NCBI GenBank assembly: GCA_027946365.1
Contig: JAPEUQ010000004.1
Span: forward strand, 806,001-870,000
Length of the DNA stretch: 64,000 nt
Direction: 5' to 3'
DNA from: Kalmusia sp. IMI 367209
Lineage: Eukaryota; Ascomycota; Dothideomycetes; Pleosporales; Didymosphaeriaceae
Shown one piece after another: positions 21,511 through 33,348 of the stretch. Within the stretch, counting starts at the first letter, position 1; each line of letters starts with the position of its first letter. The notes under the pieces were generated by a model. That model was not told where the DNA came from, did not search any database, and saw only the letters and a list, made by a program, of their open reading frames with translations. Made by a program: the position numbers and the translations under genes.

Positions 21511-22018
21511 GTCAACGATTCGCTCATATGCACTTAAGGAAACTCCTACACGCGCAATGGTTTGTTAGGGTACGTGCTTATTTACAGATATATGCATTTG
21601 CGTAGATGCCTTAATGCCTCAGGCATCCAATAGGGAACCAATCAATACGAAGCTACAAAATCATACAACAACGTTGATCTTGCAACATTGGTTGAGAGCG
21701 GCATAAATTTCATCCGTAATTTAAAAATAGGAAGAGCAACGGAACAACTTTAGCGATCCGCAGGGCGAGATGTAAGTCAATATCTTTCGAACCAGATCAC
21801 CCAATTTTACGTGCATATATCTTTTTGCTGTCTTACTACAGACACATGAGTGGTAGCGGTAATTATTGGCTAACATCCCTGTTCAGATGGGCACATTCGA
21901 ATACTAAAATTTGATCAAGATTGATGATAGAGATAAATGATGTCAATTCATACAGAAGAGCACAGCGTTCTCACTGAATTAGCAAACAGCAGAATAACCG
22001 GTCATTCAGCAAACCTAC
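21511..22018. other. AT-rich spacer
   Basis: Promoter side of the broken zinc-finger gene and 3' flank of the small membrane protein gene; no coding signal seen. Confidence 0.45.
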
Positions 22019-22375
22019 TTATATTGCAGTCCCACTCCCTCCTCTATGCATCTCGATACTATCCACTCCCCTATCTCCTCCAGTCTTTTTGAAATACTCC
22101 CGCTTTTCGATCACCTCCATCTCCGCCACATTCACCTCCTCTTGCGGAGCGAGCCAAGTGAGCATCGAATCAGGCAGGCGTTGCTGCAAATGGGAATTTG
22201 GAAACAACAGCGGCTGAAGCAGGTTGAACAAGAAGACGAGGAAGATGGCGGAAAGGATAAACCACAGCCATGTAGGGTTCCAGCGCGCGTGGGCAGCATC
22301 TTGAACGGCCTGGAGCTGGGTGGAATTTAACTGGGAGAGATTGTATTCAATGGTGCGGATGAGTAGTGGAGCCAT
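22019..22375 (-). CDS. Small single-span membrane protein (118 aa), unknown
   Basis: A short ORF starts at an ATG in good context (AACATGG, 22375); the frame extends further upstream but without ATG. A helical lead (IEYNLSQLNSTQLQAVQDAA) is followed by one strong transmembrane segment (WLWFILSAIFLVFLFNLL, about residues 33-54) and a charged C-terminal tail rich in Glu, Lys and Gly. No family is recognised. The amphipathic N-terminus plus a single anchor could suit an organelle-membrane protein, but that is open. Coding status is moderately supported by composition and start context. Confidence 0.5.
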   Translation of the reverse strand: MAPLLIRTIEYNLSQLNSTQLQAVQDAAHARWNPTWLWFILSAIFLVFLFNLLQPLLFPNSHLQQRLPDSMLTWLAPQEEVNVAEMEVIEKREYFKKTGGDRGVDSIEMHRGGSGTAI

Positions 22376-23351
22376 GTTAGTGGTAGTTTGTTGTTGACTG
22401 AAAGGTTGTGGATGTGAATGGGAAGGTAGTAGAGAGGTTTTATGGTATGATTTTGTGCGTTGTTGGCATTGTGTGGGAAGGGCTTGAACAATGCTGATGT
22501 GAGTTGTAGTTGCACATTTCAGGAATATCACAAGGCTCTGGAATGCAGCGGCGTTTACACTCGCTTTCGCGCCGAAGTGTCTTAGTGGTGCGAGACATCG
22601 GGCGTTGTTTAAATTCGTCCGGGCCAAGCGTCGTGATCATTCTTACGTACAATGGCTACCATTCCTGTGCAAACAAGAAATTGCTATACATTAGCCTCGT
22701 CAAGTCTCTTCCACCAAGTCTCACCTAGAGAAAGTAGCGAGACTATTGGGCCGCTCGATACGCCAAACCAGCAATGATGAATACAGTAATTATAACGCTT
22801 CGTACTTTTTGGCCTCGTTTATCGTGATCGGTCTCTCTTTATGTAAGGAGGTGTTTCACAACCTTGACGGCAGCGTTCGCTGGCCAAGGGAAAGCTATCC
22901 GACGTAGTACACTCATTCGTAGTTCCCCGCAACTAGTCTAAGGCGAGGGACATTCCTACGGCGATGGATGGCTGAAAGGGACTGCCCAATATAGTATATT
23001 CGGTTGCAAACAACCGGCTTTGGGAAAGAGGATCAGTGCGGAATGCCAAGCCCGGCCCCACCTCCAGGCTCAAGCTCGTGAGACCAGCATATTCTCAGAT
23101 ACATCTTGATCGTTGATTATTGTAGAACGTTGTGTTTAGACATTTAGTTAAAGCTATTTAAGGTTGTCTTACCACGCGAATCTCCGAGGTGGCACTAAGC
23201 TTGAACCCTGTTAATCCTGAGCTTGTCGTAACACCGTTCCGATACCTCCTCAAGTGCCGAGTACCACACGCCTAACTCTCTCATACGAGTCGCGCCCGCA
23301 CCAGATAGCTATAGCCACGTACAATACGGAAGCGCCGGCCTCACAGCAGTC
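22376..23351. other. Divergent spacer, about 1 kb
   Basis: Promoters of the small membrane protein and the BSD-domain gene. No conserved ORF, repeat or RNA gene recognised. Confidence 0.45.
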
Positions 23352-24691
23352 ATGGACTCTGCATACGACCACATACAAGAGGAAGCGTATCCACAAGACC
23401 CCCCGCAATCCCAACCCAACAAGGACAGCTCCGCGCCTGCGTCTGGCAACTTCAACAGCGAGATACAAGATGCATACAAGGCCATATCAAGCAGTCCATG
23501 GGCGGCACGCTTGGGCGGCTTCCTTGGAACGGTCAAGAAGCAGGTAAGGAGCTCAATTATGCATAGATCCAAGGGAACCTCCTGATCATGTCCAACGAAC
23601 AGGGCGAGCAATACTACGACGGAGCAAGCAAGCAAGCAACAGCAGGCCTTTCTACCATCATAAAGCGCACGCGCAACATCTCCGTGAACACCGGCGAAGC
23701 CTCCTCCTCAGGCACCGCCGCCGACTCCACACCCTCGACATCCCAAGCACCCGCGACGCGCGACCCGGAAGCGCACCCCGACCGCCCCGACTCTCTCCCC
23801 GCAGACATTGTCAAAGAGGCGGAGGGCATGCTCAGCCGGTTCCGCGCCGAAGCTGCCAAGCGCCTCAAAGACATCGAGAAAGCCGAAGACGCTGCCGACG
23901 AAGCCCTCCTCAAGTTCGGCACGAATATACGCTCGTTCCTGCGCGACGCCGTCACCATCGCGCCGCCTGCCAACGATGCGTCGGGCAAGCCGGGCGCGGT
24001 GCTCTTCGAATCCAAAGATAGCTCCGGCAAGAAAGTCGTGCATGCTACGCGCTTCGACGCACAGTTGCACGTTATACACTCCTCGCTGGATTCTTTCTTG
24101 AAGGATCCCGTGAGCCCCGAGTGGGAGAGCTGGAAGAAGGGCTTTAACGTGGAAAAGAAGACGGATGAGATCGCCAAGGATTTGGAGAAGCATACGGAAT
24201 TAAGGACCGCCATGGAAAAGTGTGTGCCTGAGAAGGTGGAGTATGGTGCGTTTTGGGAGAGGTATTATTTCCTGAGGCATGTCATTGAGAGCGAGGAACA
24301 GAGGCGGCGAGAGATGCTCAAGGGTATGTTCACATGTCACCCTCTTTGATGCATCTTTGGAGGCTAATAGCTTGCAGCATCGGCGCCTACGGACGAGGAA
24401 GAAGTCGCCTGGGACGAAGATTCTGAGTCGGAGCCGGATGAGGCCTCTACTTCTACACCCCAAGCCGCTAAATCTGCTTTGAATCTTGCTGCATCTAAGG
24501 AAACGCTTAAGCCCGCTACAGACGATACTCTGAAGCCTGCCCAGCCCCGGCGATCGAACGATGAGAAGAGCGTAGCGGACAGTGACGCAAGCTACGATCT
24601 AGTAAGCGGAGCCACGAGCCGTGCGCCTGGCAGCCCACAGGATAAGAAGAAGGCTGTTGCTGAAGAGAGCGACGAGGAAGATTGGGAATAG
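23352..24691 (+). CDS. BSD domain-containing protein (Dos2-like)
   Basis: Three exons (23352-23543, 23603-24323, 24378-24691) encode 408 aa. The N-terminal half has a helical region ([15 protein letters not shown]) found ahead of BSD domains in fungal Dos2-like proteins, then an acidic coiled-coil-like stretch ([20 protein letters not shown]). The BSD domain covers roughly residues 235-295 and shows the hallmark [17 protein letters not shown] with its conserved Trp-x-x-Tyr-Phe core. The C-terminal tail is acidic and ends SDEEDWE, as in many fungal homologues. BSD domains also occur in TFIIH p62 and synapse-associated proteins; the molecular role of this cytosolic branch is poorly defined. Splice junctions keep phase throughout. 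Confidence 0.85.
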
Positions 24692-25041
24692 TGCCTAGCA
24701 GCAGATTATGAAGCATTTTTGCTCACAAATGAGATCATGTTTTGGATAAATCGGCGTTCTGGAGGCTTCACGTAAGGGGTGTTTTAGGTTCGCTCAAACT
24801 TTGTTCAAGGCATTGGAGTAATTATCAAGTCCTTCTCAATATCATGTCTATCTACTCCGGCTATTCTGCATTCCCTACATTATCCTTACCCACTACTCTA
24901 TGCTAACGCACTGGAATTAACTTGATATTCTGTGATGAGAATTGTGGTATCATCGAACTCGACCGAATGAAGATCAAACGCCCGCTAGCTATACATTCTA
25001 TCTGGTATCATAATCTGCGTGTGACTAACATGAATGAGATC
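24692..25041. other. Convergent spacer
   Basis: 3' flanks of the BSD gene and the Yrb30-like gene; AT-rich, nothing else seen. Confidence 0.5.
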
Positions 25042-27499
25042 TTATAAGTGCTTGATGGCACTGCTCGGCGGTGTATCAGGCGGCTGACTTCCCATTCCCA
25101 TCTGCTTCGCAGCAGTTGCAGCCTGCGTAATGCGAGGCGAGCTGGAGGTGGGTGGTGCGGTAGGTGGACCACGGAAACTGGGCTGTTTCATAGCCCTATA
25201 CTGACCCGGCTGCGTAGTCGCTCGTCTTAGAAGCGGACTCGCGGAGGATATCGACGAATGAATCTCCCTCGAGGGTAGCGGTATGTCCGCGGAAGACTTC
25301 GCCCGTCCGCCTCCGATAGGTGAAGAACCGGGCATTGAAGGAGATTGAATTGGCGTCGCAGATCGTGAGCGTGAGGAGATCGTAGAGGCTTTGCCATGCG
25401 GATAACCCTCGTAGTCAAATCTGCCTTCTCCTGGGGGAAATATCGTCGTAGCCATTCGCACCGTCTTGAAACTCGTGTTCGAGGTATTCTTCGCCGCGGC
25501 GTTTGATTGGGCTTTCGTCGTAGGGATCGAAGCCGACCCTCATGCGTGCCTCGCGACGAACGCGTCGACGAAGCTCAGAGTCACCGCCTGAGCCGACGGT
25601 GCTGCTATCCGAGAGAAAGAATGTGAGTAGCTCATCTGGAATGGCGAGATGTGAGGTTTGCTGGAATTGCTGGAGGGCAGTGAGTCGGACAAGCATTTCG
25701 AGAAGGGAGAGCGAGGTCTTGATTGCCGGCGTTGCGGTAGATGCCTGCGGCCGCTGAGGAAACAGATTAGAAGACTTCTGTGGCGAAGGGATAAGTTGAG
25801 TGTTTGGGCGCGGAGAAGTCATCGATGTTGGTGTAGACGGTCTAAGATCTAGTTTCGAGAAGTGGGAGGCCAACCCTGGTGATTCAGACTCGGCACGCTG
25901 TGGGGTTGTAATTGTTGAGGAAGGTATCTGAACATCGAGCTCAGATTCTTCAACATCAGAGTCTGTAGGCGGCTCCTCGGTGTACACTTCGAATGCCATC
26001 CATTCCAGATCAAGATTAGGAGGGAGACGCCAGGGGTGCGTTTGAGGATCCTCTGCCTGTGGTTCTCCGGTGGGCAACTCCGCGGTGGACTCGCGGCGTA
26101 GCTGTGCATCCAACTCGGACTGTTCCTCGTCAGGCTGAGAACTGTCGATAGTGTTCGAGCTATCAGAGTCATAGTCTGGTTCCATGGCATTGTGTTCCAT
26201 CATCCGTCGAGGAGGCACAGCGTGTACATCCCTTTTTAGAAGAAGGATTGGATTATTTGTTTCCCCTTCGGTCCCGATGTTCAAAATTTTGCCCGTGTCT
26301 GCGTAAAAAGATCTTCGAGATCTCGTGGATAGGAATGATCTCCCGAATCCCTGCAAGTCCAACACCATCATATGAACCTGGCTGCGCATCCTCTTCCTCG
26401 AAAGTATGAACGCGATCATCGTTGAGATCCTCGACTACTTGCAACTGGTAGGCGAACTCGTGTAGGCGTCCTTCCGACGGTATATGGCTATGCTCGCCTT
26501 CCTCAGCTCGTTCCGTATCGCCTCCGAAGGGTACAGGATAGTCATAAACGTGGTCCAGTGGCACTCTCAGGAGCGTGACGCGAGCTTTGTGCATGACTTC
26601 TTTCCAAGTAGTCTCCCGGATTCCTTCTTCATCTTGCGGTCTGTACGCATGTCCGGAGAATAGCATATACATGGAAAGGTAGAATGAAGGCCCTATCTGC
26701 TGTACTCTGGGCATAGACATGTTGTATTGCGTGTCACCTGCTGTCAAAAATGTGCTCGCTTGCAACAATCTGGAAGGCGAGACGGTAGCCGGAAGAGTCG
26801 TAGACAAATTGACGCCAGATGTCGTAATGGCGAGATTGATCAAAGGCACAGCATCCTCGATTCGATTGAGCAGCCTCTTGATCTCAGCGATAATAAGGCG
26901 TAACTCGGTGTCGTTCTCGGCGCGTGACTTGCTACGTGAGCTTCCTTTGCGAGCCAACCTCTCCTCGCCGACAGCCTTCGCAAGGCGAACACCTAGAGAC
27001 TGAATGTCCCACCGAAGCGACTTGGTAAGGGTCACTGCCGATTCTAAGGATGTATTGCCGCGTGCTGCTATTAGTTCGATCATATCAATCGCTGGCGAAA
27101 TGATCTGTATACATGTTGACTTAGTTTAAGTCATTTTATCCAGTCGGTCGCACATACCCTAATCTTGCTCTCGAGCCGGAGCTGCAATGCCTCCAGCTCT
27201 TCTTTCTCATGACCTTCCACAGTCTGTTCCTATGAGTGTGAGATAAGATCATGGCGACGGCTTGGGAGTCACGAACCTTGAGTAAACGTCCACACTGGCG
27301 AATGGCATAGCCACTTGTGATGGTAATGCCCGTTCGGATGGCATAGTTCATCGCCTGCTGAGTCACCTAGACGAGAGTCAGCCACAATCCTCATTGAGTC
27401 ACCAACTACCCTATAATGCAGAATAGATAGGCCAAGGGCCGATCAAAGTCATGCTTAGAGTCATGCTCAGAGTCATACCTTGGAAAGTAAGACCTCCAT
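25042..27499 (-). CDS. YRB30: RanGTP-binding protein, Yrb30-like, with two apparent +1 frameshifts
   Basis: Homologue of budding-yeast Yrb30, a RanGTP-binding protein that links to nuclear transport. Exons 27479-27499, 27277-27366, 27158-27223 and 25042-27104 start MEVLLSKVTQQAMNYAIRTG and rebuild the conserved ISPAIDMIELIAARGNTSLE. The last exon needs two frame corrections. At 26305-26309 a run of five T (coding strand) replaces the four needed to read EISKIFYADTGKILNIG. Near 25440, in a run of five C, the frame moves again so that NGYDDISP continues into GEGRFDYEGYPHGK and a Ser/Pro-rich tail. Both are single extra bases in homopolymers, so sequencing error is a strong alternative to real damage. 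With both corrected the protein is about 745 aa. It is divergent from SUP35. Confidence 0.8.
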
Positions 27500-27971
27500 A
27501 TTGGTGGTTGAAGATCAGATCCACGTGTGGGGTGTTTGATTTAGAGGCAATGCTCTGACCGAAGGGCGCGATCAACCGCGAAGATGTACAAACAGGCAGC
27601 TGGTGACGGAGAAAAGGCAGGCAGGAAGTGTCATTGCCTCAGTGTGGTTTGCTGTACCCACGCGGGTGTCCATGGTGTTTGTGGCTGCTAGGATGCCTGG
27701 CCCATGTCGGGCGCGGAAGGCGCTCACCAGCCACGCCGCGCGAGTGGTCGCTGCCCAGCATTTGCCCCGCGTCAGAGGCAGAACCTTGGGCCCACCGCAC
27801 GACTTTTTGCCTTCGCACCTGCGCCGCCATTCTCAACATCGACGCCATATAAAGCCCCCGAGTCATTCCTTATCCACTGCCACCGAACGCGGAGAACACC
27901 GCCCTTTCGATCCGTCTGCTACACCCTCACCTCACCCTCGTCAGGTCCCCGCAGCCCCGCACACGCGCACA
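27500..27971. promoter_or_regulatory. Shared divergent promoter of YRB30-like and SUP35
   Basis: A 472-bp spacer between two ATGs facing apart. The SUP35-proximal 100 bp are CT-rich (ccctcacctcaccctcgtca), typical of a highly expressed fungal gene leader. An open frame runs through the leader, but the conserved protein starts only at 27972. Confidence 0.6.
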
Positions 27972-30344
27972 ATGGCAGACTCGTGGGAGCAAGAGGAGGA
28001 CCAGCTGTCGCAGCAGGCACAGAACCTCAACATCAATAACAACAACAATGGCCAGGGACAATTCAGGCCAGGTGGTGCGTCCTTCACTCCAGGAGCATCG
28101 TCCTTTACGCCAGGCGCACAATCCTTCACCCCCGGACAACAATACCAGCAGTACGGCGGAGGTTACCAGCAATATGGACAGTATGGTGGACAGCAGTATC
28201 CTCAGCAAGGGTATAGCAACTACCAACAATACGGTCAGCAGCAAGGGTACCCTCAGTACGGGCAATATGGACAGCAGCAATACGGCCAGCAGGGCTACGG
28301 TAATCAGTACAACTACCAGCAGCAGCAAAACTTCCAGCCTCAGCAGCAGCAACAGCAGCAACGCCAGGCTCCTGTTCAGATCGCGAAGAGACCCGCAGCG
28401 GGTGACGATAGCGCACAAGCGGCTCCGGCTACCCAGCCGAAGAAAGCTGCCGAGCCCAAAGCGAAGGTCCTGAGCATCGGTGGAGACGCCGCGCCCAAGG
28501 CCAAGGTCCTTTCTATCGGTGCTGATACTGTTGCGCCCAAAGTAGAGAAGGCAGGAGGCACGAAGGTTCTCAGTCTTGGCACTGTACCGGCCGCTGCACC
28601 CTCAGCAAAGGACAATGTAGACACAAAGGCCCCTGAGGCGGGATCAAAGGTTGCTGCTGCGGTCGCAATCGAGAAGACTGGTGAACCGACCAAGGCCGCC
28701 GGTTCATCGGGTAGGACATCACCTACTCCTTCGTCAGGCCGAAACTCGCCCAGCCGAGCTGCCGAAGCCAAGAAGCAGGTAGTCGACCTTGAGAAGGAGC
28801 AAGCTGAAGATGTCGACGAGGAAGTTCTTGCCGAGATGTACGGCAAGGAGCACGTGAACATCATTTTCCTTGGACACGTTGATGCGGGCAAGTCCACTCT
28901 TGGTGGCAGTATCCTCTATGCGACCGGCATGGTCGACCAACGTACAATGGACAAATACAAGAGAGAAGCAAAGGATGCTGGCAGAGAGACGTGGTATCTA
29001 TCATGGGCGCTGGATCTGACCAATGAGGAACGTTCCAAGGGAAAGACAGTGGAAGTTGGCCGCGGCTTTTTTGAAACCGAGAAACGCCGCTATAGTATTC
29101 TCGATGCACCAGGCCATAAAACGTATGTGCCTAACATGATCGGTGGTGCAAGCCAGGCTGATGTCGGCATTCTCGTCATTTCCGCTCGAAAAGGAGAGTA
29201 CGAAACCGGCTTTGAAAAAGGAGGACAAACTCGTGAGCACGCCATGTTAGCAAAAACTCAAGGCGTGAACAAGCTCGTGGTGGCTGTCAACAAGATGGAT
29301 GATCCTACCGTCGAGTGGTCCGAGGAACGGTAAGAACTCAACATATTCTTATGCCTGCATCGTTCGGTTCATTTACTGACTTGTACTCGCAATGTTTAGA
29401 TTCAAAGAATGCACAACGAAACTTACACTTTTTCTGAAAGGCGTAGGCTATAATCCTAAGACAGACGTTGCCTTCATGCCCATCAGTGCTCAGACTACGG
29501 TGGGTATCAAAGACAGGGTTTCAAAGGATCTGGCGCCCTGGTATAATGGCCCGTCACTACTTGAGTACCTCGACGACATGAAGGCTCTCGAGCGAAAGCT
29601 CAATGCACCCTTCATGATGCCTATCTCCGCCAAATACCGAGATCTCGGTACAATGATTGAGGTAAGCATTGTTTTCCTAATAAGAGAACATCGATGCTGA
29701 TTCGCATGTAGGGCAAGATTGAATCTGGTGTTATCAAGAAGGAGAACAAGTATTTGATGATGCCTAACCGTGAGACTATTTCAATCTCTGCCCTTTATGG
29801 AGAGCAAGAAGACGAGATTCCCTCAGCTGCATGCGGAGATCAAATCCGCGTCCGTCTCCGTGGTGTGGAAGAAGAAGACATCCTTCCTGGCTATGTTCTC
29901 TGCTCTCCGAAGCGACCAGTTCACTGCGTTTCTTCATTTGAAGCGCAAATTGTTCTTTTAGAACTCAAGAGTATCCTCACAGCGGGCTACAATTGCGTCT
30001 TACACGTACACGCTGCTCAAGAGGAGGTCACATTCAGCGCTCTGCTTCACAAGCTGGAGAAGGGTACCGGCAGAAAGAGTAAGAAGGCGCCCGGCTTCGC
30101 AACGAGGGGGATGTCGATCATCGCGCGACTACAGGTTACCGGCAACGCTGGCGCTCTCTGTGTAGAGCGATTCGAAGATTACCCCCAGCTTGGTCGCTTC
30201 ACACTTCGGTAAGTGCTCTTGAGCTTCTCTTGCCTGACATCCCTCTGTAGTCGCGCATAGTAACTAACTGTCGCCAGTGACCAAGGACAGACTATTGCTA
30301 TTGGCAAGATCACAAAGCTGATCACGGATGAAGCCGCTGCTTAA
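27972..30344 (+). CDS. SUP35: Translation release factor eRF3 (Sup35) with prion-like N-domain
   Basis: GTPase that assists eRF1 in translation termination in the cytosol. Exons 27972-29329, 29400-29661, 29712-30208 and 30278-30344 encode 727 aa. Three parts are visible. An N-domain (1 to about 140) is rich in Q, N, G and Y, with a threefold SFTPGA-type repeat, QYGGQQYPQQGY-type repeats and a Q7 run. A charged M-domain carries three KVLSIG/KVLSLG repeats and a Ser/Pro stretch (about 150-290). The EF1A-like C-domain starts at about residue 295: GHVDAGKST (G1), DAPGHK (G3), NKMDD (G4), ending in the conserved QGQTIAIGKITKLI. The start MADSWEQEEDQL follows a C-rich leader. Divergent from YRB30-like. 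Confidence 0.97.
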
Positions 30345-31093
30345 AGGATTGAAGAATTGGCGGATGAGATATCATGAGGCATGAGCGAATCATAGCTTGG
30401 GCCGCGATTGCCTTCGCAAGCCGAGGAAGCATATCGCGCGAAGGTCGCGATATGGAGGAATGAATGTGAAAGGGTTGGCATACTGTAAAGGAATTGGCAT
30501 ATAGACGCTCAAAAGAACACGACTCAGTTCTCTGCTTTACATATCGAGATATTATATCTCATGTCCAGCTCTATCGGACATTTCATGTTTCACCTTACCA
30601 GATGAGGCAAGCCTAGCGCGGTAGGATGGCATTGGAGACAAGCCTTTTAGTGCCGTAATCAACGGGCAACCTTAATCAACCTTCCTGTCTAGGAAGTAGG
30701 CGTGGTGAAAGTGGTGCGAGGAGCAAGCGCAGAGGATGGGAGAGTCTGAGCAGGTGGTGGAAGGTTGAGTGCGCTCATCCAGGTACGAGCACGCCATAAC
30801 GTAAATCTGCAACGCGTAATACTCCAAGTGTAGGATACTTTGCCACTACACTGAGAAGACATCTGTGTCTCCAAAGAAAATCATTTGGATATCCAAACAA
30901 TAGCTTTAGAAAAAAGATTGCTAGCATTATAGCGTTCTAACAAGTTAAAGTCCCCGTCCGGCGGGATCGGCTCGGGAAACAAGCCACCACCGCCACATCT
31001 CCGAACTTCCCCACGCTCCGTAGCTCTTCTCCATCTCCACCAAACAACATCCTTTGCGCACGCCGCGCACGCCCTCCGCCTACCTCGCCCACC
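30345..31093. other. Tandem spacer
   Basis: SUP35 3' UTR and the promoter of the CWC16-family gene. The last 130 bp before 31094 are C-rich. No further gene seen. Confidence 0.5.
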
Positions 31094-32164
31094 ATGCAGG
31101 GGTTCAACATGGGTAGATACTACCCGCCCGACGCCTCCAATCCCCCTACCTTCAACACCTCACACCCGCTCGGCTCGCGCGCAAAGAAAATCTCCCAAGG
31201 CATCCTCACCGTTCGCTTCGAGCTCCCTTTCGCTGTTTGGTGCTCGCACTGTACACCCCCCGCCATCGTCGGCCAGGGCGTGCGCTTCAACGCCGAGAAG
31301 AAAAAAGTAGGCAACTACTACTCGACGCCGATATGGAGCTTCCGCATGAAGCACACGGCGTGCGGCGGGTGGTGGGAGATACGCACGGATCCAAAGAATG
31401 CCGAGTACACTGTTGTAGAGGGGGCCAAGAGGCGGGATTATGGGGAGGAGAAGGAGGGTGAGGGTGAGATGAAGTTCTTGACAGAGGAGGAGAGGGAGAG
31501 GAGGAGGACAGATGCGTTTGCACAGTTTGAGGGGAAGGTCGAAGAGAAGGGGGAGGAGAAGAAGCACAAGGAGAGGGTGGAGGAGCTGTATGATAAGGCA
31601 GAGGTGTGGAGAGATCCGTATGAGGTCAATGCGAGATTGAGACGGGGTTTTAGGGAGAAGAGAAAAGTGTGGAAGAAGGAGGATAGGCTTAAAGAAGGTA
31701 TACAGGAAAAGTTTAGCTTCGGATACGAAATTGCGGATGAAACGGAGACCGACGTCATGCGGGCGAAGCTGGTGGATTTTGGCTCGAGTACGGTGGAAGA
31801 AGGGGTTAAGGAAGCCACGAGGAGGCCGCTATTCGAGAGCCGAGCGAAAGCGGCCCAGGCTGAGCCGACCCTGAAGACGAAAAAGCTCAAGTCGGAAATC
31901 TTAGCGGAGAAGAGCAGGTCAAACTTACAGCAAGCGCTCGTTGGGAATACGAGAGCATCAATCGATCCTTTCCTCTCTACCGAGGCGAAGAGTTCGCCAA
32001 AAGTGAGCCTCGGCATTCTGAAGCGCAAACGGGAAGAAGGCCTTCCATCCAATACAAAAGCTCCACTTCCAGCAACTAAGCCATCTATTCCGGAAGTTCC
32101 AACAGTTGTCCCTGCGAAACAACCTACAGTGATGGCAGCGCTTGTAGATTACGACTCCGATTGA
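31094..32164 (+). CDS. CWC16-family splicing factor (CCDC130/Saf4-like)
   Basis: Spliceosome-associated protein of the CWC16 family, which includes Yju2/CCDC94 and Saf4/CCDC130; these act around the catalytic steps of pre-mRNA splicing. It is a single exon, 356 aa. The start MQGFNMGRYYPPD is diagnostic for the CCDC130 branch. The core continues GILTVRFELPFAVWCSHC, GQGVRFNAEKKKVGNYYST, then WSFRMKHTACGGWWEIRTDP. The Cys residues in WCSHC and HTACGG form a putative zinc site. A charged coiled coil follows (EEERERRRTDAFAQFEGKVE), then a basic disordered tail ending DYDSD. The budding-yeast relative is Yju2; the MQGFNMGRYYPP start favours CCDC130/Saf4 over CCDC94. Confidence 0.92.
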   Translation: MQGFNMGRYYPPDASNPPTFNTSHPLGSRAKKISQGILTVRFELPFAVWCSHCTPPAIVGQGVRFNAEKKKVGNYYSTPIWSFRMKHTACGGWWEIRTDPKNAEYTVVEGAKRRDYGEEKEGEGEMKFLTEEERERRRTDAFAQFEGKVEEKGEEKKHKERVEELYDKAEVWRDPYEVNARLRRGFREKRKVWKKEDRLKEGIQEKFSFGYEIADETETDVMRAKLVDFGSSTVEEGVKEATRRPLFESRAKAAQAEPTLKTKKLKSEILAEKSRSNLQQALVGNTRASIDPFLSTEAKSSPKVSLGILKRKREEGLPSNTKAPLPATKPSIPEVPTVVPAKQPTVMAALVDYDSD

Positions 32165-33348
32165 GAACAGTGCACCGCTTCCTCCATTATTCAATCCTCT
32201 ACATCTTCCACATAGTGGTACATGTAGCAGCTTGAAACATGTTCAATGCACAGAGGCATTGTCTTGTCTCTACGACATTCATACCGACACAAGGATGGAG
32301 ATATCTATCGCTATTGTCGGAGCTATAAATCCATCAAGGCTAGTAGAAGTGGAATCTACTCGACCTAAAGAGTGTAATGCAATACGCATTGTTCGTTGTA
32401 GAGAATAGGAGTACGATCACACGGCGTCAGGATCGGTCATAGATGATACCCATGTACTTTACAATATACGACGACACGACGTTACGCATTTGAAGATCTC
32501 TGTAACACTAAAATTTTATGAAATTCACTATCACGACCAGATGTCTACTACGATTGATCTTTTGGGCGAACCTTATTCTCTGAATTGATTGCCCTCGAGC
32601 CTAATGCACAGCGGCTCTCGCAGAGCTTCTTTTTTCCGTCGGTGGCATCTTTGAAAGTTCAGTAACATAATGACAGGCTAGTTCCACCTAAGTCGTGCGC
32701 GTTGCGGCACCAATACATAACCCCCTTGATCGTTAGAGAAAGTGGCTGCTGAGCAATAAGCACCCGCAATGGACTCTGATATATGGTATTGATCGGCGCT
32801 ACCGTATATATTTATTTCCTCCAGTGATATTCATTTTTGCTCAGGGTTTGGTTTGGTAGTGCATTTGCATTTAGGTCGCCGCCACATTACACAGTGATCT
32901 GCTTTCCTATGCTTGGGGTGCGGGAATTTGGTATCGAGGCGTTGATAGAAGAGAACTACTTGGGCTGACATCACATTTGGGCACTAGGTGTGGATGTTGC
33001 TCTGATTATGCCCGTTGCGTTTGAAAATGTAGTTTACCCAACATGCGCGTCTTCGAGATATCAACTGGACGGTTAGCGTTGGTTCGTTCAAGTGCAGTCA
33101 TTAATCTCGATTTGAGTTGGCAATATGCTGTTAGAGCGAAAAAGGGGATATTCAGGAGTAAAAGGGCAATGCAGGGATGTTAGGTATTTCATGGCGAAGC
33201 AGTTTTTCTTCGTCTAAGATGACTGATCGAGAATGAAAGTGGACAACACTTGGGTTCCGAAAAGAAACAGCTTTCATATTACGAATCAATATACAGCAAG
33301 GAAACTATTCACACACGTATTCACACACACGTCCGGTCAACCACCATC
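32165..33348. other. 1.2-kb convergent spacer, no gene recognised
   Basis: 3' flanks of the CWC16 gene and the ABC transporter. AT-rich; examined on both strands for ORFs, tRNA-like folds and repeats without a convincing hit. Confidence 0.45.

Noticed and set aside
5330..22400. Secondary-metabolite gene cluster or mobile element in the accessory block
   Set aside because: No PKS, NRPS, terpene synthase, transposase, reverse transcriptase or long terminal/inverted repeats were seen; transporters alone are not sufficient.
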